Source: Phaseolus vulgaris (Eukaryota; Streptophyta; Magnoliopsida; Fabales; Fabaceae). Taken from it: a stretch of DNA of 64,000 nucleotides. The DNA is taken from assembly GCF_000499845.2 (NCBI RefSeq), contig NC_023754.2, positions 18,602,111 through 18,666,110 on the forward strand, in the 5' to 3' direction. Both the position numbers and the translations under genes were made by a program. Shown one piece after another: positions 62,001-64,000 of this stretch; positions within the stretch are counted from its first letter, which is position 1, and each line of letters begins with the position of its first letter. The notes under the pieces were generated by a model. It searched no databases. It saw only the letters and a list, made by a program, of their open reading frames with translations, and was not told the origin of the DNA.

Positions 62001-63709
62001 AAATATGTTTTATTAGGATAATGGCAAGAAATTAGTCATAGGAGCAGAAATATATATACATAAACCAATCAGCATGACAGCCATTTTATGAAATAATGTA
62101 AAATTACAGAATTGAAATACCATACCATTCATGTGCCACTGATAGAGCACCACAGTGGCTATACAAATGCAACAGCAAGATCTTGTATTGTGACACATAT
62201 CTGATTAAAGACAAGGAGGAGTAAGAAACTGAGAAAGTCAACAATGCACTGTATCATTACCAATGGCAACATTCATTGGTTCACAAGTCAAAAGCTAACA
62301 TGTATCTATAGCTAACCTTGGAGTGATAAACTCAATCATTCTAATACAAGAAATAATATAAATGGGAAAGATCTAGTTCAGGAAAAAAAGTTCTAAAGCA
62401 AAAATCATAGTAATACTAACTTGAAAATTGAGACAAATCCTAGAAATCTTGATATTAAATTGTAAATGATAAGCTGAATTATAAATTTTTTTCACACATC
62501 ATATAGTTACAATTTCACTTTCCCAAATGTGATACTTCACAATATTATTATTACTGTATTATTGAGCATGGATAAAAAACTAGTATAATAACATATAAAG
62601 GCACAAAAATGAACTGTTCAGATATAGCCCAAGAACACAACTCCATTGAAGTGTTTTCTCAAGTTAATACATTTTTCATGGGATTCCAAGATATAAGGCA
62701 AACAATCATCCCGACCTTCGTATTGCCAAACCGAATTCCAAAACCATAACTGCCTCAAACAAATAACCAACGTTCTTGGTACGCCAGAATAACTATACAA
62801 AAAAATAGCAGAAGAGGTGAATAATAGTCAGACAATTGTATAAATATTTGAAATGTTAAAAATCAGCTGATGTATATTTCTAAACCATGACAATGAGTAG
62901 CAATGTTACATTATAGCACACTAGAATCCTACAATTCAAAAGCAAACTGAAGAATTTAAATTGAGAAAATAAATAATTTAGTGCTTTAAATTCTGTTACC
63001 ATACTTGGTTACATTATTTTTTAGAGAAAAAAAAATCTAGAGATGAATAGAAGACTCAGGTTTAGAATGAATACAACATGGGAAACTCCTAAAAAGTTAA
63101 AACCAAGTTCTATGTTAAATTGAGCATGTAAGCCCATATTAGTACTAAAGCCATAATTGGATTCTTTTAAAACAACAAATATCAGTAAAGAAAATTAGTA
63201 AGTTACAACTTACAAGAGCAGAGGATAAAATATCAAGTTACAACTTGATACCAAATTGGCAAATCATTTCTGATATAAGAACTTGATACATCAAATAAGA
63301 AATAGTTGGTCAATCTTTCTGCTTATTCTACATTGACAACAACAACCTTGACACCTAACATAAAAATCTCTTTGTATGTCTCCCTTCCCCTCCGGTACTC
63401 CCAGCCCCCACCCAAAAAAACTAGGAAAATATGAAGATTCATAAGTCAACAAAAAGAATTAAAACCATAATAAGAATAGAATACCTTCACTTTTCTTTCA
63501 GTGTGCATTACAAAAAATAAATTTAATAAAACATACCTGGACCAAAATGCTGCTTGTCATTGAAAGCAGCTCTTCACCATGTGTTCCCTCCTGTGGATCC
63601 AAATCTTTTGAAAGTGGAAGGTTTGTGCAATACATTTCAAACATTTGAACACAAGAGGCCTCAAGATCTGAGACAAGTTTAGAAGAGGTTGCATCCATTA
63701 CATTACACA
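59074..63709 (-). CDS. NAA25: N-terminal acetyltransferase B auxiliary subunit NAA25 (MDM20 family), 3' part
   Basis: Nine exons are visible on the minus strand: about 63709-63537, 62792-62716, 62200-62126, 61987-61795, 61416-61297, 61211-61073, 60549-60509, 60392-60141 and 59781-59074 (stop). Junction phases agree throughout, giving about 590 residues. The full family protein is about 1000 residues, so the 5' end lies beyond the window. The acceptor of the first listed exon is uncertain. Markers include LPLSKDLDPQE, LFWRTKNVGYL, LKDYLKFMDDHFRESADL, RHRNYSK, RPWWTP, DWLNFTVFLNAWSLSS, the basic GKKKKK tract and LKSWSPADVARKMM. NAA25 is the helical TPR-like scaffold that holds catalytic NAA20 at the ribosome. 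NatB acetylates nascent N-termini beginning Met-Asp/Glu/Asn/Gln. Recognition is by recall of plant homologues. No lesions are seen. Confidence 0.9.
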
Positions 63710-64000
63710 CTTAAAATATGAAGGACAGACTATGAACTCAAATCTGGAGAACATTGTTTCCACTGACAGAACAAAAAAGAAAGAAAACAACATTGGAATA
63801 AAATAATTAGGAAGGAGTCATTATGATAGTGGGAGAAAATAATGCACAACATGGAGATCAATTTCAACAAATAGTACGCTTTTAATCAAAAGATATGTAC
63901 AAGCTTGGAAGTGAATTAAACCAACTAGACAATGAGTCTGCTCTGCATGGGCAGGAGAAGCAAACATGAAAGAAGGCCTGCACTTTAAAAATGCAAAAGA
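63710..64000. other. Probable NAA25 intron sequence at the window edge
   Basis: The minus strand shows acceptor-like CAG sites (for example near 63760 and 63945), but I cannot confirm another exon without the neighbouring sequence. Confidence 0.35.

Overview
The window is plant nuclear DNA, very AT-rich, and looks like a legume (Phaseoleae-like; genus inferred only from overall resemblance). The evidence is intron-containing plant genes with GT-AG splice sites, a plant MIR390 hairpin, plant DNA transposon families and plant LTR retrotransposon remains.

Layout. Positions 1-12,400 are gene-poor. They hold a Mutator-like inverted-repeat element (463-2504) with a nested TTA-flanked element, a 34-nt U2 snRNA fragment between 13-bp direct repeats (3554-3615), and a gypsy-type solo LTR (5201-5666). 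At 12,400-12,623 lies a MIR390 locus with a TATA box. After more AT-rich DNA with small inverted-repeat elements comes an almost complete CACTA (En/Spm) transposon (19688-25840). It encodes a decayed TNP2-type transposase and a spliced Ulp1-like cysteine peptidase.

Positions 26,400-46,400 hold a tandem array of cation/H+ exchanger (CHX, CPA2 family) genes. Copies 1 (28284-31589) and 3 (43419-46127) are full-length three-exon genes. Copy 2 (36267-37219) keeps only the cytosolic C-terminal part. The repeated flanks serve as empty-site references and show that several elements landed after duplication: a foldback MITE, two CACTA derivatives, an intron insertion and a truncated gypsy retrotransposon (39515-42198, minus strand).

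The right third is more gene-like: SWC6/SEF, the HIT-type zinc-finger subunit of the SWR1 complex (47898-49821, +, with a GC-AG first intron); a six-exon laccase (51122-53689, -); and the 3' nine exons of NAA25, the NatB auxiliary subunit (59074-63709, -), which continues past the right edge. These genes share no obvious pathway. I found no clearly new biological system. The most unusual items are the U2 micro-insertion, the CHX array with natural empty sites and patchy homogenisation, and the CACTA element carrying a peptidase.
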